The notes under the pieces are model-generated. The model saw only the letters and a program-made list of their open reading frames with translations. It ran no database searches and was not told the DNA's origin. From contig NZ_JQEI01000004.1 of the NCBI RefSeq assembly GCF_000743355.1, positions 1 through 64,000 of the forward strand: 64,000 bases of DNA, read 5' to 3'. Below are positions 9,851-19,572 of the stretch, one piece after another. The position numbers were made by a program, and so were the translations under genes. The stretch is from Serratia sp. Ag1 (GTDB taxonomy: Bacteria > Pseudomonadota > Gammaproteobacteria > Enterobacterales > Enterobacteriaceae). Positions within the stretch are counted from its first letter, which is position 1, and each line of letters opens with the position of its first letter.

Positions 9851-11584
9851 TTAGCGCGGCCAGAGATGCTGGATCAGCAACTGTACGTTACGGTTGCCGC
9901 GGAATTCATTAACCTCCAGCCTGTAGGCCAATTCAGCCTCTTTCACGCTGCTGTCGGGCCACAACGCCGTATCGATGTTAAAAGCGATGCCGTCCAGCAA
10001 CGGGCCACCACCGAGCGGTTCCACCATCAGCTTCAGGTGTTTTTCCCCCACCAACCGCTGCTGCAGAATACGGAATTTGCCATCGAACGTCGGCTCTGGG
10101 AACGCCTGCCCCCATGGCCCGCCTTCGCGCAACAGTTCTGCCGTGGTTAACGTCAGTTCTTGTAGCGCCAGTTCGCCATCGGACCAGATCACCCCTTCCA
10201 GCATGGCTGGATCGAGCCATTCCCCCACCAGATCGGCAAACCGCTGGCGGAACTCGTCAAAATTGGCTTCTTCAAGCGACAAACCCGCCGCCATCGCATG
10301 GCCACCAAACTTCATCATCAGCCCTGGATGCAGGCAATCAAGCCGTTCCAATGCATCACGCATGTGCAACCCGGCCACCGAGCGGCCAGATCCTTTCAGA
10401 ATGCCGTCACCTGCCGGTGCAAAAGCAATAACCGGGCGATGGAAACGCTCTTTGATGCGAGAAGCCAGGATACCGACGACCCCTTGATGCCATTCCGGGT
10501 GATACATCGCCAATCCATAAGGCAGTTCGGTTGTGGTGCGTTCCAGTTGGTCGCACAGTTGCAGCGCTTCAACCTGCATCCCTTGTTCGATTTCACGCCG
10601 GGTCTGGTTCAATGCATCAAGATCGTTGGCCAACATACGCGCCTGAGCAATGTCGTCGCTCAGCAGCAAAGCCACACCAATCGACATATCATCCAATCGC
10701 CCAGCAGCGTTCAGTCGTGGGCCGAGGGAAAAACCAAGATCGCTGGCCGCTAATTGACGTGCATCCCGGTTCGCCACTTCCAGCAAGGCCCGGATGCCGG
10801 GCCGACATTTACCGGCGCGAATGCGATTCAACCCCTGATGCACCAGAATGCGGTTATTGGCATCCAGCGGCACCACGTCTGCCACCGTACCCAAAGCCAC
10901 CAGATCCAGCAGTTCTGCCAGATTGGGCACGGCCAATGTTCGCTGATCGAACCAGCCACAGTCACGCAACCGGGCGCGCAGCGCCAGCATCAGGTAAAAC
11001 GCGACACCGACACCGGCCAGGGATTTGGAGGGGAAAGCACAGCCGCGCAAGTTGGGGTTAACAATCGCTTCCGCCGCAGGTAGCGTTTCTCCCGGCAGAT
11101 GATGATCGGTAACCAGCACCTGCATTCCCTTGGCGTGGGCCAAGTCAACGCCTGCATGAGAAGAAATGCCGTTATCCACGGTGACGATCAGTTCAGCACC
11201 GCGCGCCGCCACCTGCTCCACCACTTCCGGGCTCAGGCCATAACCATCTTCAAAACGGTTTGGCACCAGATAATCAACGGCACTACAGCCCATGCTGCGC
11301 AAAGCCTGCACCATCAATGCGGTACTGGTGGCACCGTCAGCATCAAAATCCCCCACCACCATAATGCGGTGGCGATCAAAAATAGCCTGCTGCAGGATAT
11401 CTACCGCAGCGTCGATACCGTCCAGTTGTTGCCAAGGCAACATCCCTTTGACGCTGCGTTCCAGTTCCTGTTCCCCTTTTACCCCGCGCGAAGCGTATAG
11501 GCGGCGTAATAACGGCGGCAAACTGGCTGGCAAATGGCTAGCGTCCGCCGCCTCGCGGCGGCGTAATTGGGTTTTAATACTCAC
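9851..11584 (-). CDS. recJ: Single-stranded-DNA-specific 5'-3' exonuclease RecJ
   Basis: 577 residues, as in E. coli. It degrades 5' single strands in RecF-pathway recombination, mismatch repair and base excision repair. The DHH phosphoesterase core shows VVGDFDADGATSTALM (about residues 75-90), VTVDNGISSHAG and VTDHHLPG, followed by a DHHA1 domain with FGGHAMAAGLSL. Start is MSIKTQLRRREA. The upstream dsbC stop is 6 bases away; dsbC-recJ-prfB-lysS on one strand is the conserved order. Confidence 0.96.
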   Translation of the reverse strand: MSIKTQLRRREAADASHLPASLPPLLRRLYASRGVKGEQELERSVKGMLPWQQLDGIDAAVDILQQAIFDRHRIMVVGDFDADGATSTALMVQALRSMGCSAVDYLVPNRFEDGYGLSPEVVEQVAARGAELIVTVDNGISSHAGVDLAHAKGMQVLVTDHHLPGETLPAAEAIVNPNLRGCAFPSKSLAGVGVAFYLMLALRARLRDCGWFDQRTLAVPNLAELLDLVALGTVADVVPLDANNRILVHQGLNRIRAGKCRPGIRALLEVANRDARQLAASDLGFSLGPRLNAAGRLDDMSIGVALLLSDDIAQARMLANDLDALNQTRREIEQGMQVEALQLCDQLERTTTELPYGLAMYHPEWHQGVVGILASRIKERFHRPVIAFAPAGDGILKGSGRSVAGLHMRDALERLDCLHPGLMMKFGGHAMAAGLSLEEANFDEFRQRFADLVGEWLDPAMLEGVIWSDGELALQELTLTTAELLREGGPWGQAFPEPTFDGKFRILQQRLVGEKHLKLMVEPLGGGPLLDGIAFNIDTALWPDSSVKEAELAYRLEVNEFRGNRNVQLLIQHLWPR

Positions 11585-11590
11585 TGGCTC

Positions 11591-12304
11591 TTATTTCTTT
11601 GCGGCTGAGGCAGCATGTGCATCAAGCATCGCGACCATTTCTTTCGGGCCCTGATAGCCTGGGATCAACATGCCATTTTGCAGAACGATAGCGGGGGTGC
11701 CCTGAACGCCAAACTGTACGCCCAGTGCATAGTGCTTGCTGATGTCGGTTTTGCAGGTGGCCGGAGAGATCGCATCACCTTTCAGAGCAGCATCGAAGGC
11801 TTTAGCCTTATCGGCAGCACACCAGATAGACTGCATATCTTTCTCAGCCTGTGAATTCAACCCCTGACGCGGGAACGCCAGATAACGCACAGTGATCCCC
11901 AGATCGTTGTACTCTTTCATCTGCTCATGCAGTTTGTGGCAGTAGCCGCAGGTGATATCGGTGAACACGGTGATCACGTGTTTTTCTTTTGCCGCTTTAT
12001 AAACGATCATCTGATCTTTCAGCGCGTCCAGCTTGGTGAGCAGCAGTTGGTTGGTCACATTAACCGGTTCTGCACCGCTGACGTCATACATCGGCCCCTG
12101 CAACACATGTTTGCCATCTTCCGTGATGTACAGCACGCCGTTCTCGGTCAAGACGGTTTTCAAACCAGCAGCCGGTGAAGCTTGCACATCAGCTTGCTTG
12201 ATACCCAGGCTGTCGAGCGCTTTTTGAATGGCCGCGTCGTCAGCGTGAACCGTACCGGTAAATGAAGCCACCAGCATAGAGAGCAGCATTAAACCTTTTT
12301 TCAT
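11591..12304 (-). CDS. dsbC: Periplasmic disulfide isomerase DsbC
   Basis: 237 residues with a Sec signal peptide (MKKGLMLLSMLVASFTGTVH then ADD). A short N-terminal dimerisation domain precedes a thioredoxin fold with the active-site CGYC at residues 119-122. A second, structural Cys pair is visible in SIWCAADK and ATCKTD. It reshuffles wrong disulfides in the periplasm and is kept reduced by DsbD, which is not in this window. Located between xerD and recJ as in E. coli. Confidence 0.96.
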   Translation of the reverse strand: MKKGLMLLSMLVASFTGTVHADDAAIQKALDSLGIKQADVQASPAAGLKTVLTENGVLYITEDGKHVLQGPMYDVSGAEPVNVTNQLLLTKLDALKDQMIVYKAAKEKHVITVFTDITCGYCHKLHEQMKEYNDLGITVRYLAFPRQGLNSQAEKDMQSIWCAADKAKAFDAALKGDAISPATCKTDISKHYALGVQFGVQGTPAIVLQNGMLIPGYQGPKEMVAMLDAHAASAAKK

Positions 12305-12331
12305 TCTTTCAATCCTTTCTAACCCATCACG

Positions 12332-13231
12332 TCAGGCGCGCGGGTGATGCTGTTGATGTAGCTGTTTCAATCGTTCGGTTGCTACATGTGTATAAATTTG
12401 TGTGGTCGAGAGGTCACTATGCCCCAATAACATCTGTACGACACGGAGATCGGCACCATGGTTCAGTAAATGGGTGGCGAAAGCATGACGCAGCACATGT
12501 GGAGACAGCCGCTCGCTGTCAATGCCCGCTAGGATCGCATAGTGTTTGATGCGATGCCAGAACGTCTGTCGAGTCATTTGCTGGCAGCGGTTGCTGGGGA
12601 AGAGCACATCCAGCGTTTGGCCATTCAACATCCATGGGCGGCCATGTTCCAGATAATTTTCGATCCAGTACACCGCTTCTTCACCCAGCGGCACCAAACG
12701 TTCTTTATTGCCTTTACCGATCACCCGCACCACCCCTTGGCGCAGGCTGACATCGCTGATGGTCAACCCCACCAGTTCCGATACGCGCAACCCGGTGGCA
12801 TACAGCACTTCAAGCATCGCTTTATCACGCAGTTCCAGCGGTTGATCAACGCAGGGGGCTTGAAGCAATGCTTCAACCTGCGCCTCGCTCAAATCTTTTG
12901 GCAACCGCTGCGGCAATTTGGGCGAAGCCAACAGTGCGGTGGGATCGTCCGCCCGCAGCTTTTCGCGGTAAAAATATTGGAATAAACGGCGCATTGCGCT
13001 CAATAGGCGCGCGGAGCTGGTGGCTTTGTAGCCCCCCTCAACCCGCTCGGCGAGAAATGCCTGCAAATCCAGCGCTTCCGCCTGCAACAGGCTGCTGTTA
13101 TGGTGCTCCAGCCAGCCAGCCAACGCCTGCAAGTCCAACCGATAAGAAGCCAGCGTATTCTCTGCCAGATTGCGTTCAAGCCATAGCGCATCCAGGAATT
13201 GCTCAATCAGCGCACTTTCTTGTTGCTGCAT
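12332..13231 (-). CDS. xerD: Site-specific tyrosine recombinase XerD
   Basis: 299 residues from the ATG at 13229-13231 ([16 protein letters not shown]), which has GAGG upstream. The open frame continues 36 codons further, but those do not match the family and would run into fldB. With XerC it resolves chromosome dimers at dif. SAM-like N-terminal domain, then a catalytic domain with [11 protein letters not shown] (catalytic Arg), [12 protein letters not shown] (His and Arg), [15 protein letters not shown] (His and nucleophilic Tyr). All catalytic residues are present. Confidence 0.96.
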   Translation of the reverse strand: MQQQESALIEQFLDALWLERNLAENTLASYRLDLQALAGWLEHHNSSLLQAEALDLQAFLAERVEGGYKATSSARLLSAMRRLFQYFYREKLRADDPTALLASPKLPQRLPKDLSEAQVEALLQAPCVDQPLELRDKAMLEVLYATGLRVSELVGLTISDVSLRQGVVRVIGKGNKERLVPLGEEAVYWIENYLEHGRPWMLNGQTLDVLFPSNRCQQMTRQTFWHRIKHYAILAGIDSERLSPHVLRHAFATHLLNHGADLRVVQMLLGHSDLSTTQIYTHVATERLKQLHQQHHPRA

Positions 13232-13337
13232 AGGCTCCTCTCTTTTGTTACGTTCATGCCCCGGCATTATGCCTGAAGCCAGCGCAAATCTGTTACACTC
13301 CCGCTCATTCTCGGTACGGCGATATAACGGTTTACAC

Positions 13338-13856
13338 ATGAAGATTGGTCTGTTTTACGGCTCCAGCACCTGCTACACCGAAATGGCAGCAGAAAAAATC
13401 CGTGAGATTCTGGGCGAAGACCTGGTCGACCTGCACAACCTGAAAGACGTTTCCCCCAAGCTGATGGAAGATTACACCATCCTGATCCTCGGTATTCCTA
13501 CCTGGGATTTTGGCGAACTGCAAGAGGACTGGGAAGCCATCTGGCCGCAACTGGGCGAGCTGGATCTGCAAGGCAAAATTGTAGCCATGTACGGGATGGG
13601 CGATCAGTTAGGTTACGGCGAATGGTTCCTGGATGCGCTGGGGATGCTGCACGATCGTTTGGCTCCGCTTGGCGTGCAGTTTATCGGTTTCTGGCCAACC
13701 GCAGGCTTTGAATTCACCAGCCCGAAGCCCCTCAGTGCCGATGGCAAACACTTTGTCGGCCTGGCGCTGGATGAGGTGAATCAGTACGAACTGAGCGAAG
13801 ATCGCTTGCAACAGTGGTGCGAACAGATCCTGCTGGAGATGGAACCGTTGCTGTAA
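13338..13856 (+). CDS. fldB: Flavodoxin 2
   Basis: 172 residues from [20 protein letters not shown]. The FMN phosphate loop [10 protein letters not shown] and the aromatic flavin-stacking loops around [13 protein letters not shown] and [13 protein letters not shown] are present. A small cytoplasmic electron carrier, one of two flavodoxins in enterobacteria. The open frame extends 56 codons upstream, but that part lies over the xerD 5' region. Divergent from xerD, as in E. coli. Confidence 0.94.
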   Translation: MKIGLFYGSSTCYTEMAAEKIREILGEDLVDLHNLKDVSPKLMEDYTILILGIPTWDFGELQEDWEAIWPQLGELDLQGKIVAMYGMGDQLGYGEWFLDALGMLHDRLAPLGVQFIGFWPTAGFEFTSPKPLSADGKHFVGLALDEVNQYELSEDRLQQWCEQILLEMEPLL

Positions 13857-13862
13857 AATCAG

Positions 13863-13881
13863 CGGGCGCAAAATGCGCCCG
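13863..13881. terminator. Bidirectional hairpin between fldB and creD
   Basis: Perfect CGGGCGCA / TGCGCCCG stem with an AAA loop, between convergent genes. T tracts on either side are weak; leftward a TTTT follows shortly after. Confidence 0.6.
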
Positions 13882-13890
13882 TTGCGTAAA

Positions 13891-15285
13891 TTACTTCCAC
13901 AATCTGAAACGATTTTCGCCATGGCTGGCGGGTGCTGCGCCGGTTTCTACTGCCGCTTCAGTGGTGGTATTCCCTTTCAGCCGCGCTGAATCAGCCACCT
14001 GATACCAGTCCAGCTTGCGCGTCAACAACATAATGCCAGCCAGAACGCCAAACAACAGCACAGAGCCCAACACCAGCGCGTTATCTTCCGATTGCAACAG
14101 CAAGTACAGCACGCCATACAGCAACAACAGGCTGGCGGCGAACAGTGCACCGCGTAACTTGCCGTGCAGCACCGCGCTGAGGTAAAAACCAATCAACCCA
14201 CTGCAAGCCAAGCTGGCCAGCAAGTAGGCCACATCAAAGCCAAGATGTTCCGAGAAGGCCAACAGAATCAGGTAGAACAACACCAGCGCAGCCCCCACCA
14301 GTAGATACTGAATCGGGTGCACCCGCAGCCCGGTCAGGGTTTCAAACAGGAAGAACGCCATAAACGTCAACCCGAGGAACAAGGCCGCATACTTCACCGC
14401 CCGCTCGGTCAACTGATAGTGATCAACCGGTTCAATCAGGCTGGTGGTGAACGTCGGTAATTTCTCCTCGCCGTTCATACCGTTATCATAAAGAAACGCA
14501 CTGTTGATATTGTTGGCAAACCAGGTGCTGCGCCAACGGGCGGTGAAGCCGCTCTCCGTCACTTTGCGCTCGTCCGGCAGGAAATTGCCGAGGAAATTAG
14601 GATGCGGCCAATTGCTCTGCAATACCAGTTCAGAGCTGCGCCCCAGCGGCACCAGGGAAAGGCTGCTGGTCCCGGCCAGCGTCAGGGTGAAATCCGCCTC
14701 TAAACCGTGTTGCTGCAAAGTATCCAGTGCCAGCGGTGCATGAATCCCCTGAGAAAGCCCCTCCACCAGCGTGCCCGGCTCAAACTCGGCCTGCTGCACA
14801 CCATTCAGCGATGAAATACTCTTAATCCCCCGTGAATCACTCAGTGACACCACCAAGAATGGCTGGCCGATAGTCACATTGCTGCTGTGCAAATCGTCCA
14901 ATTCAGGTTGAGCAAATTTAACCTGGAACTTTAGTGGCCCTTGATACACCTGCGTCTGGTAGATCCCCAGTTTGCGCACCTCAACGTTCGGTTTGCCATC
15001 CACCAGCAATGATTCCGGCAGCACAAAGCGCTGATGGCGGCTCACCTGTACATAAATTTCCCCTTTATCATCTTTCTTCTCTTCCCGCAGGGTATAAGGG
15101 ATGACAATCAACGGCCCGAGGATCCGCTGCGCCCGGCTGGTGCTTTCGCTCACTTGCCCAACCACGCTCTGGCGATAGCCACTGCGTTCCTGCACCACGT
15201 TCATTAATTGTGCTACCGGGATCATCATCAGGATCATCAATCCCAACAGGGTGGTTATTTTCCAAAACAATACCGATTTAAACAT
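13891..15285 (-). CDS. creD: Inner membrane protein CreD
   Basis: 464 residues, about the length of E. coli CreD (450). One N-terminal membrane segment (FWKITTLLGLMILMMIPVAQ), a periplasmic domain of about 270 residues, then a cluster of hydrophobic segments from about residue 300 to 435. CreD is the main target of CreBC; its biochemical role is unknown and it affects the cell envelope and colicin E2 tolerance. AAGGAG lies 9 bases before the ATG. A perfect cre-tag precedes it (15353-15368), so it can be induced apart from creBC. The C-terminal tail is polar and variable. Confidence 0.93.
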   Translation of the reverse strand: MFKSVLFWKITTLLGLMILMMIPVAQLMNVVQERSGYRQSVVGQVSESTSRAQRILGPLIVIPYTLREEKKDDKGEIYVQVSRHQRFVLPESLLVDGKPNVEVRKLGIYQTQVYQGPLKFQVKFAQPELDDLHSSNVTIGQPFLVVSLSDSRGIKSISSLNGVQQAEFEPGTLVEGLSQGIHAPLALDTLQQHGLEADFTLTLAGTSSLSLVPLGRSSELVLQSNWPHPNFLGNFLPDERKVTESGFTARWRSTWFANNINSAFLYDNGMNGEEKLPTFTTSLIEPVDHYQLTERAVKYAALFLGLTFMAFFLFETLTGLRVHPIQYLLVGAALVLFYLILLAFSEHLGFDVAYLLASLACSGLIGFYLSAVLHGKLRGALFAASLLLLYGVLYLLLQSEDNALVLGSVLLFGVLAGIMLLTRKLDWYQVADSARLKGNTTTEAAVETGAAPASHGENRFRLWK

Positions 15286-15352
15286 CGTTGCGTACTCCTT
15301 GTAGGTAATGACGCAACGATAAAACCGACAAGTGAAAACAGAATGTGGTTAT

Positions 15353-15368
15353 GTGAAGAGCAGGTGAA
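15353..15368 (-). promoter_or_regulatory. CreB binding site (cre-tag) for creD
   Basis: Leftward TTCACCTGCTCTTCAC fits the published CreB consensus TTCAC-N6-TTCAC exactly. It lies directly after the creC stop codon and 68 bases before the creD start. A further TTCAC occurs at 15332-15336. Confidence 0.85.
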
Positions 15369-15369
15369 G

Positions 15370-16788
15370 TCAGAGCGATAAAGTGAGAATTGCCGCAGCA
15401 CCATGCGGCTGCAGGTTGTGCAAACGGATAGTGCCACGGTGCAGCCGCGCCACTTCCTGCACAAAGTTCAGCCCCAGGCCGCTGCTTTTGGGTTTATCCG
15501 CACGCGCCAGCGAATAAAAACGTTCGAACACCTTATCCAGCGCATAATCCGGAATGCCGCTACCGGTATCGCTGATGGTGATCTGATAGTGCTGTTCCTG
15601 TCGCACGCCTTGAACGCTGATGGTTCCGCCTGCCGGAGTGAAATCGAGTGCGTTGTCCAACAGATTACTTAATGCCTGGCTGAGCAGAAAAGCATCGCCA
15701 ATCAGGGTGGCTTCTGCCAGAGCCTTCGCCTGGAGAGTGACACCACGCTGTGCGGCCTGTGCCTCTTTGCCTGCGATCGCCTGCCGCAATAGCGGCTCCA
15801 ACGCCACCGGAGCCAGTTCCAGCCCTGGTCTGCTTTCCAACCGCGCCTGAATCAGCAACTTGTCGACCAATTGCTGGATGCGGGCGCTTTGCTGTTCGAT
15901 ATTGGTCAAAAAACGTTTTGCAGTCGCTGGTGGTGGCATCTCCTGCAACAGCTCGGCAGCACCACGGATCGCCGCCAGCGGGCTTTTCAGCTCATGGGTC
16001 AGGGTATGCACGTATTGCTCGATATAGGCTTTGCCTTCCAGCTTCGTGCGCATGCTCTCCAACGCCTGCGCCAATTGAGTCAGTTCTACACTGCCCATCT
16101 GCGGCAACGGTGCCGCTTCCCCTTGCGCCACGCCGTCGGCGTAGCGTACCAAACGGTTGATCGAGCGATTGATCCACCAGACAAAGCCCAATCCGATCGC
16201 CAGGGCGATCCCCAGCAGCACCGCTCCTGCCAGCAGGATCCGCCGTTCGCTGCGCCGAATAACCGCCGTCATACTGCTATTGGGTTTGCCAACGCTCAGC
16301 ACGCCGATAATCTGCCCCTGCTCGATAACCGGAGCAGCCACATACATCACCGAACTGTTTTCATCATCAGGAATAGCACGCGTGCTACGAGCACCGTATT
16401 GGCCGCGCAGGGTCAAATAAACATCATTCCAGCGCGAATAATCTTGCCCTAACGCCTGGCCGCCGGAGTCAAAAATCACCTTGCCACGCGCATCGGTCAG
16501 ATAAACGCGATATTCGTTACGATCCTTACGGATACCGGCAATATTGGCCCCGATTGGCCGTTGATTAAGCTGGGCAAAAGCCTGTGCCAACTGGCCGTCA
16601 GCGGCATTGCCGTGCTGCATATCCAAGCGAGCGATCTGCGCCAGCAGATTAGCGGTATCCACCAGCGTGCCTTCAGTGGCGCGCCGCACCCCTGGCTTCA
16701 CCTCCTGCACAAAAATGCTCAACACGAAATAACCCGCCACCGCCACAATCAGGAAATACCCTGACAACAGGCGCAGGCCAATCCTCAT
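15370..16788 (-). CDS. creC: Sensor histidine kinase CreC
   Basis: 472 residues, close to E. coli CreC (474). Membrane segment at about residues 7-27, a periplasmic sensor region (about 30-180), a second membrane segment (about 183-206), HAMP, then HisKA with THELKSPLAAIRG carrying phospho-acceptor His265, and an HATPase domain with NLLDNALDF, DTGSGIP and GLGLNFV. It phosphorylates CreB in response to growth on fermentation products or minimal medium. Overlaps the creB stop by four bases (ATGA), showing translational coupling. Confidence 0.93.
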   Translation of the reverse strand: MRIGLRLLSGYFLIVAVAGYFVLSIFVQEVKPGVRRATEGTLVDTANLLAQIARLDMQHGNAADGQLAQAFAQLNQRPIGANIAGIRKDRNEYRVYLTDARGKVIFDSGGQALGQDYSRWNDVYLTLRGQYGARSTRAIPDDENSSVMYVAAPVIEQGQIIGVLSVGKPNSSMTAVIRRSERRILLAGAVLLGIALAIGLGFVWWINRSINRLVRYADGVAQGEAAPLPQMGSVELTQLAQALESMRTKLEGKAYIEQYVHTLTHELKSPLAAIRGAAELLQEMPPPATAKRFLTNIEQQSARIQQLVDKLLIQARLESRPGLELAPVALEPLLRQAIAGKEAQAAQRGVTLQAKALAEATLIGDAFLLSQALSNLLDNALDFTPAGGTISVQGVRQEQHYQITISDTGSGIPDYALDKVFERFYSLARADKPKSSGLGLNFVQEVARLHRGTIRLHNLQPHGAAAILTLSL

Positions 16789-17480
16789 GACTGGCGGCTC
16801 AGGCTATAACCCAACCCGCGATGGGTATGGATCGGCGGCTCTGCGGTATCAATGGCCCGCAATTTGGCTCGCAGCGTTTTAATGTGGGTATCCACGGTGC
16901 GATCCAGGCTCTCTTCGGCCTGTACCCAAACGCTCTCCATCAATTGCTGACGCGAGAACACCCGCCCTGGTGCCAACAGCAAGGTTTTCAGCAGCAGAAA
17001 TTCGTAGCGAGTCAGCGTTAACGGTTGGTGGTGATAGCAGATAACAGCCCCCTCTTCGTCGAGGGTAAAAGCGCCGAACTGATACCAAGCAGGCTGTTGC
17101 AGGCGCTGTTGTTTTTGCAAGCGCCGCAGGATGGTTCTGACGCGGGCGCTAACCTCACGTGGGGAAAAGGGTTTGGCGACATAGTCATCGGCACCGATCT
17201 CTAAGCCAATCAGGCGATCGACCTCGTCGCTGCGCGCGGTAAGAAACAGAATGGGTAAATCCACCGACTGCACCAGCAACCGGCGGCAAAGCTCAAAGCC
17301 ATTGATATCGGGCAAACCGACGTCGAGGATCGCCAGTGCCGGTGCCCCCTGTGGTAAAGCCTGCAACGCTGGCTCACCCCGTTCAAACCAGCGCACCTGA
17401 AAACCTTCACTCTCCAGGGTATAAATCAACGTATCAGCAATGCTGGGCTCATCCTCCACCAGCCAGAGCAGCGGTTTCAT
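16785..17480 (-). CDS. creB: Response regulator CreB
   Basis: 231 residues, OmpR/PhoB class. Receiver domain with Asp10 and Glu11, phospho-acceptor Asp53 (LAILDVGLPDINGFEL) and conserved Thr and Lys in FLTARS and VAKPFSPRE; winged-helix domain from about residue 130. It binds TTCAC-N6-TTCAC tags, and one lies ahead of creD. Its start overlaps the ygfX stop by one base, so creBCD may be cotranscribed with sdhE-ygfX. No creA gene is seen here, although E. coli creABCD is a single locus elsewhere on its chromosome. Confidence 0.93.
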   Translation of the reverse strand: MKPLLWLVEDEPSIADTLIYTLESEGFQVRWFERGEPALQALPQGAPALAILDVGLPDINGFELCRRLLVQSVDLPILFLTARSDEVDRLIGLEIGADDYVAKPFSPREVSARVRTILRRLQKQQRLQQPAWYQFGAFTLDEEGAVICYHHQPLTLTRYEFLLLKTLLLAPGRVFSRQQLMESVWVQAEESLDRTVDTHIKTLRAKLRAIDTAEPPIHTHRGLGYSLSRQS

Positions 17481-17902
17481 TATTCTCCCCCACCCTCACC
17501 GAATGGCGGAGACAGCAACAACTGGCGCAGATGCCGCCAGTCTGCCTGACTCAGGCTGTCTGAAGCCAGCCACAGGCGCTGGCGTTTTTTACCGTTAACC
17601 TGTTGCAAGGTGAGCAAAATACCGAATCCTGACATCCAAGGTTTTTTCGGTAGCCACCATTCCTGCCCGCGCCACTCCACCCGCCGATCCATCAGCCACC
17701 GCAGTTCACCCTGCCTTGAACCAATACGCTTCTGGCTACGGATGCATTCAAATATCACCAGCGTCAGTAATGTCAGCCAAATCGGGCTGTAACCTTCGGG
17801 CCAAGGTGAGATCAGGATCAAAAGTATCAGCGAGCCATGCGTCAGCAGCGAGAATAACTGGGTGCGCCAGGAAATACGGACATCACAGCGCCACTGGGCC
17901 AC
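17480..17902 (-). CDS. ygfX: YgfX (CptA) inner-membrane protein
   Basis: 140 residues, E. coli YgfX about 135. Two hydrophobic segments lie close together in the first 55 residues ([16 protein letters not shown] and [14 protein letters not shown]), followed by a soluble C-terminal domain. Reported in E. coli as the membrane partner of SdhE/CptB, with a toxin-like effect on cell shape through FtsZ and MreB when overproduced; later work questions a strict toxin-antitoxin role. It overlaps sdhE by 20 bases, the conserved arrangement. Confidence 0.88.
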   Translation of the reverse strand: MAQWRCDVRISWRTQLFSLLTHGSLILLILISPWPEGYSPIWLTLLTLVIFECIRSQKRIGSRQGELRWLMDRRVEWRGQEWWLPKKPWMSGFGILLTLQQVNGKKRQRLWLASDSLSQADWRHLRQLLLSPPFGEGGGE

Positions 17903-18149
17903 GGTCTTTATTTCGCGTTTGGATCAGGGAAACCATTCTCTGCAATTCTTTATCCTGCGGAGCACCATGATTCATCAGCCAGTTAAATAAATCAGGATCG
18001 TCACACTCTAACAGGCTGATAAATAGGGCTTTATCCTCGTCGTTCAACGTCTCATATTCGTGCTCAAAGAACGGCATGATCGAAATGTCCAGCTCACGCA
18101 TCCCGCGGCGGCAGGCCCAATGAATACGTGCTTTATTATTAATATCCAT
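17883..18149 (-). CDS. sdhE: FAD assembly factor SdhE
   Basis: 88 residues from [20 protein letters not shown], with the conserved RGMRELD motif and [15 protein letters not shown]. It promotes covalent FAD attachment to succinate dehydrogenase SdhA and fumarate reductase FrdA; this was worked out in Serratia and E. coli. The open frame extends 23 codons upstream, but the family begins at MDINN. The nearest purine-rich ribosome-binding site (AGAGG) is unusually far, about 16 bases upstream. Confidence 0.94.
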   Translation of the reverse strand: MDINNKARIHWACRRGMRELDISIMPFFEHEYETLNDEDKALFISLLECDDPDLFNWLMNHGAPQDKELQRMVSLIQTRNKDRGPVAL

Positions 18150-18523
18150 GGTGTTATGACTAACCTCTTTCTGGCATGCCTTGCTAGCATAGGGTTCAAC
18201 CGACGCTATGTATGGCAACGCGCGCGCAATATAATTCCATCAATCCACGAAGAGTTATCGTTGATCAGAAGCATTGAGTATATAGGGTAACAATTTGACA
18301 TACTTGTCGGAAAGGCCGTTCTCCGATCCAAAGCGCAAAATGCCAAAAAAAGCGCAATCCCTTAATAACTGTTTGCAAACAGAGCCGCCTCTTTTACCAT
18401 GCGGTTAACCCTTTCAGGCAATCTGAATATACACTTCACACGTCAAGTTGCTTGGGTGTTGGCTGCGCTCTGGCGCCTACAAGCAACTCGAATTATTTTG
18501 TGTACATGAAGCAGGAACTTACT
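18150..18523. other. Divergent sdhE/ygfZ intergenic region
   Basis: 374 bases between divergent starts. It contains TTGACA at 18295-18300, without a clear -10 partner, and the shortened palindromic element at 18441-18500, which ends 23 bases before the ygfZ start and would be in its leader RNA. No gene seen. Confidence 0.6.
18441..18500 (-). repeat. Dispersed palindromic element, internally deleted copy
   Basis: CGTCAAGTTGCTTGGGTGTT at the left and CTACAAGCAACTCGAATTAT at the right match the inverted form of the element at 36170-36294, but about 60 central bases are missing. The ends can pair (AAGTTGCTTG with CAAGCAACTC), giving a hairpin just upstream of ygfZ. Confidence 0.75.
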
Positions 18524-19519
18524 ATGGCGTTCAATATTCCTTTCCCACCCCGTCAACCTTCCGCCTCAGCCCATCTGCCGCTGACGCTGATCTCCTTAGA
18601 AGATTGGGCGCTGGTTCGATTGAACGGGCCAGATACGGTGAAATATCTTCAGGGTCAGGTGACGGCTGATATCGACAAATTAGCGGCAGAGCAGCATGTG
18701 CTGTGCGGCCATTGCGATGCCAAAGGCAAAATGTGGAGCAACCTGCGCCTGTTCCACGCGGGTGAAGGCTTCGCTTATCTGGAACGCCGCAGCGTACTGG
18801 AAAGTCAGTTGGCAGAAATCAAGAAATATGCCGTGTTCTCTAAGGTGACCATCGCAGCGGATCAGGATGCTGTGCTGATAGGGGTCGCAGGTTTGCAGGC
18901 TCGTGCAGCACTGGCAGAAATGTTCACCACCCTGCCAGATGCCGAGCACCAAGTGGTGCAGGATGGGGATACCACCTTGCTGCACTTTGCTCTGCCAGCA
19001 GAACGTTTTCTGCTGATCGCTACCGCAGAATCGGCAAGCAAACTTAGCGCTAAACTTGATGGCCGAGCCATGTTGAACAACAGCCAACAGTGGCTGGCAT
19101 TGGATATCGAAGCCGGTTACCCGGTGATTGATGCAGCCACCAGCGCGCAATTGGTGCCGCAAGCCACCAATCTACAGGCGTTGCCGGGCGGTATCAGTTT
19201 CAGCAAAGGCTGCTATACCGGGCAGGAAATGGTGGCGCGCGCCAAGTTCCGTGGTGCCAACAAGCGTGCTTTGTATTGGCTGGAGGGCAAAGCCAGCCGA
19301 GTGCCGGAAGCAGGTGAAGATTTGGAATTACAGTTGGGCGAAAACTGGCGGCGTACCGGCACCGTTTTAGCCGCAATCCGGTTAGATAACGACATACTGT
19401 GGGTGCAGGCAATTCTGAATAACGATCTGGCAGACGAGACGGTATTACGCGTGCGTGATGACGCAGCCAGCCAGCTTGCTATCAAACCACTGCCGTATTC
19501 ACTGGCGGAAGAAAAGTAA
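18524..19519 (+). CDS. ygfZ: tRNA-modifying / Fe-S assembly folate protein YgfZ
   Basis: 331 residues from ATG 18524 ([17 protein letters not shown]), preceded by AGGA 7 bases upstream. The open frame starts 24 codons earlier, but those codons lie in the palindromic element and are not conserved. YgfZ is a folate-binding GcvT-like protein needed for full activity of certain Fe-S enzymes such as MiaB. The family signature with its essential Cys, [17 protein letters not shown], lies at about residues 225-242. Located between sdhE and yqfA as in E. coli. Confidence 0.94.
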   Translation: MAFNIPFPPRQPSASAHLPLTLISLEDWALVRLNGPDTVKYLQGQVTADIDKLAAEQHVLCGHCDAKGKMWSNLRLFHAGEGFAYLERRSVLESQLAEIKKYAVFSKVTIAADQDAVLIGVAGLQARAALAEMFTTLPDAEHQVVQDGDTTLLHFALPAERFLLIATAESASKLSAKLDGRAMLNNSQQWLALDIEAGYPVIDAATSAQLVPQATNLQALPGGISFSKGCYTGQEMVARAKFRGANKRALYWLEGKASRVPEAGEDLELQLGENWRRTGTVLAAIRLDNDILWVQAILNNDLADETVLRVRDDAASQLAIKPLPYSLAEEK

Positions 19520-19572
19520 CGGATATCACTGCCGCAGGCGCAAGGTCTGCGGCGTTAACTATCACACCCGGT

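Noticed and set aside
18452-18523. 24-codon N-terminal extension of ygfZ
   Set aside because: It is encoded by the palindromic element; the conserved start MAFNIPF with AGGA upstream is at 18524.
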